A DNA stretch of 60,000 nt from Mesostigma viride. Taxonomy: Eukaryota; Streptophyta; Mesostigmatophyceae; Mesostigmatales; Mesostigmataceae. A program made the translations under genes and the position numbers. Numbering within the stretch: position 1 is the first letter of the stretch; every line of letters begins with the position of its first letter. The stretch covers positions 124,001 to 184,000 of the forward strand of contig RPFO01000313.1 in assembly GCA_009746045.1 (NCBI GenBank), in the 5' to 3' direction. Below are positions 58,401 through 60,000 of this stretch, in pieces. The notes under the pieces were generated by a model, which saw only the letters and a list, made by a program, of their open reading frames with translations, had not been told where the DNA came from and ran no database searches.

Positions 58401-58738
58401 CACTGCCCCTTTCAAGTGCCCCAGCCCTCACTGCGGCAAGGTTTTCCATACCCAGGCAGAGCTCAGAGCCACAGAGCCAAGGAACGAGAGCAAGGCAGGG
58501 CAGCATGCCCGGGACCACTTTGGCCAGAAGTGGGGCTGCACCCCTCTCCTCCCCGTTGAGCACTGTGAACACCCAACCTGTCTTCTTCACTGCCTTCTCA
58601 ATAATGTATGTGTTGAAAGAACTAATGGGTTTGCCTTCTACAATGCTTGTGATTGAAACCCAAATGTGCCTGTCCTTGCAGGTACAGGCTATGGAGGATG
58701 GGAGCAAAGAGACAGAGACTCAGTTTGAGGCAGAATGA
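55429..58738 (+). pseudogene. Broken multi-segment gene, interrupted by a LINE insertion
   Basis: Successive plus-strand open segments: 55429-~55940 (VPAIPQATRDAAMQWL, an acidic EEEE patch, ITPAFQRFREALLVNN), 56041-~56500 after a GCAG acceptor (coiled-coil KVAELEDELKKK), ~56490-56890 (YPDMSSQVVHAAGIDKAVAEQ), 56893-57163 (LEKEITHLENKFGN, HSMVMYVGSDSNHGALK). The frame resumes after the LINE at 58139 (REYGEVLEAEGVHLGDG, VRMLGGGDKAY) and shows Cys pairs CNKCTCPK and CPSPHCGK..H. The last intron is 58606-58681 (GTATGT..TTGCAG); the product ends at TGA 58738. The Cys/His part and HGALK..GGGDKA style resemble large uncharacterised transposase-like proteins, but I cannot name the family. Confidence 0.5.
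57164..58127 (+). mobile_element. LINE insertion with ORF1 C-terminus, 11-bp target duplication and (TTAA)n tail
   Basis: TGCTAGGCTCA flanks the insertion at 57153-57163 and 58128-58138. The insert begins inside an ORF1-like protein (LQELEDHRQAQQREVTDRARRE coiled coil in part, VLVRRFPQKPGE, VLLTFPSPEDKQRFLSRR, then DLTPAQQQQRRDLWPEY and WRGGDLMI) ending at TAG 57698, the RNA-recognition-like C-terminal half of LINE ORF1 proteins. About 430 bp of 3' sequence follow and it ends CACGTGTTTAATTAATTAATTAA. Excising one duplication restores ACYARLIREYGEV in the host frame. Confidence 0.8.
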
Positions 58739-58807
58739 TAGTGAGGAGTACCTTTGGCAAGGCTCCTCAGTTGTTTTATTAACTCGAGGAAAAAACACAG
58801 GCAGAAA

Positions 58808-60000
58808 ACTGGAATGACCTGATTGGCTGGCTAGGAATGTGCCTAGGAATATTCTCATGTAATACTCAGGCCACCAATCAGGTTAGGTCAGTGTACAGGC
58901 TACCAATCAGATCTAGACAAGAATAAATCTTATCTTGTAACTGCTGTACAGTCTTATCTTGTAACTGATGTACAGCCTTAACTTGTAACTGCTGCACAGT
59001 AATCTAACTATTTAATAAAAGATCTCTCTATGTGTGATCTGATGATGATGAAGTAAATCTGGCGTGAACATATCAGCGCCACATCTGACATGCACAGTGT
59101 ACATGTCAATCAGTCAGCTGTCCTGTCATAGATTCTCATCTCACATGTCATAGGTCAGCTGACATAGACAGATTTGTCAGCTGCCTATAAGGATCCACTT
59201 GGCATAGGTACTAATCCCTGATTACTAAAACTGGCCACAACTTTCTCATTTGTGGGCCAAATCCAACGGGATAAAGAACAGTGGCTCCTGTACAAGAGCC
59301 TCTATCTATCTAGCCAGGTCAGGTGGGTACAAATACAAGGACCATGTCCTTGACACCCCCCTTACAACACATGACCTTGCTCTAGTGCTATCCTGTCAAG
59401 TATAACACTTAGAGGAAAAGCTCTCAGCCATAGCTAAGTCAAGCCTTGACCAAACATAGGACTCTAGAATTAAATTCAGTACTCACTATCAAGGTGACAT
59501 TTGGGTACAACCTTGACACCCCCCTTACCCACATGGCACCAAACCAAAAATGGGATGCAACCCAGGCCAGTGGTAAGGATCAAACACTAACTGATCACGG
59601 GTAAGTGGGCGAAAAACATCCACCCCCCTCGCTAGCAAACACCGTGGTCAAAGTAGTCAAAAGACGATCTCCACGGAAACTGGAAACTGGAACTCCGGAC
59701 CGGTGACGCGCCGAGTGTCCAACGAAAGCAGCAGGAAAGATTGCCGCATCGCCCAGCAACTAGCATGTGTTGCCAAGTCAAAAACTTCGTTGGGAAGATG
59801 CGCTTTGGATCACACTGGAATGACCTGATTGGCTGGCTAGGAATGTGCCTAGGAATATTCTCATGTAATACTCAGGCCACCAATCAGGTTAGGTCAGTGT
59901 ACAGGCTACCAATCAGATCTAGACAAGAATAAATCTTATCTTGTAACTGCTGTACAGTCTTATCTTGTAACTGATGTACAGCCTTAACTTGTAACTGCTG
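58808..60000. repeat. Direct-repeat pair, at least 187 bp, second copy cut by the window edge
   Basis: 58808-58994 equals 59814-60000 (offset 1,006 bp) without visible differences. Each contains three tandem copies of a CTTATCTTGTAACTG(C/A)TGTACAG unit. AATAAAA follows the first copy near 59012. This fits the two LTRs of a small non-coding LTR element, with about 0.8-0.9 kb between them and no ORF, but the LTR ends and target duplication cannot be defined here. Confidence 0.6.

Overview
This is eukaryotic nuclear DNA from a genome dominated by transposable elements. The evidence is GT-AG introns with matching phase, a C-terminal nuclear-localisation-like tail, long CAA/CAG microsatellites, minisatellites, and at least ten mobile elements of different classes nested in one another. 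There are no bacterial operons, Shine-Dalgarno sites or RNA genes. The element mix (hAT, MULE, piggyBac-like, endonuclease-bearing LINE, Ty1/copia-like, split-direct-repeat elements like those known from Volvox and Chlamydomonas) fits a green alga; a prasinophyte such as Cymbomonas is only a guess.

Layout. 1-5.8 kb: minus-strand fragments of a retroelement-like unit (an RNase H1-N/viroplasmin-like domain leaving the left edge, an RGG-rich ORF) and a repeat split by a non-autonomous piggyBac-like element. 5.8-16.5 kb: three 5'-truncated copies of one LINE (6.2-7.8 kb plus; 11.7-12.8 and 14.8-16.5 kb minus), a frameshifted hAT transposase (8.0-10.8 kb) and a small two-exon secreted-type gene (13.6-14.1 kb). 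17.4-23.5 kb: a young copia-like element with apparently identical 345-bp LTRs, inserted in a palindrome inside exon-like sequence that seems to continue to the right. 24.2-27.3 kb: a spliced gene with a 0.9-kb CAA/CAG tract, an acidic region, a Cys cluster and duplicated 3' exons. 27.7-33.7 kb: a MULE/FAR1-type transposase gene whose reading frame carries a complete YqaJ-like nuclease domain; its N-terminal zinc domain is cut by a 1.8-kb split-direct-repeat element with no target-site duplication. 34.2-40.7 kb: a palindrome-bounded interval, a 1.26-kb minisatellite and a 1.6-kb foldback element. 41.1-43.1 kb: a clean two-exon gene of unknown function. 44.1-46.1 kb: a second split-direct-repeat element with the same design. 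46.2-49.1 kb: degenerate LINE and GTGAGAAA repeats. 49.8-54.2 kb: a TIR element inserted in a second copy of the 0.9-2.7 kb repeat, then a minus-strand frameshifted gag-like gene. 54.6-58.7 kb: a broken gene interrupted by a LINE insertion with an 11-bp target duplication. 58.8-60 kb: a direct-repeat pair leaving the right edge.

Most coding sequence belongs to transposons and most copies are broken. Single-nucleotide frame changes recur even in the copia element with matching LTRs, so some may be uncorrected assembly indels. The two most unusual items are the YqaJ-in-MULE architecture and the paired split-direct-repeat elements.
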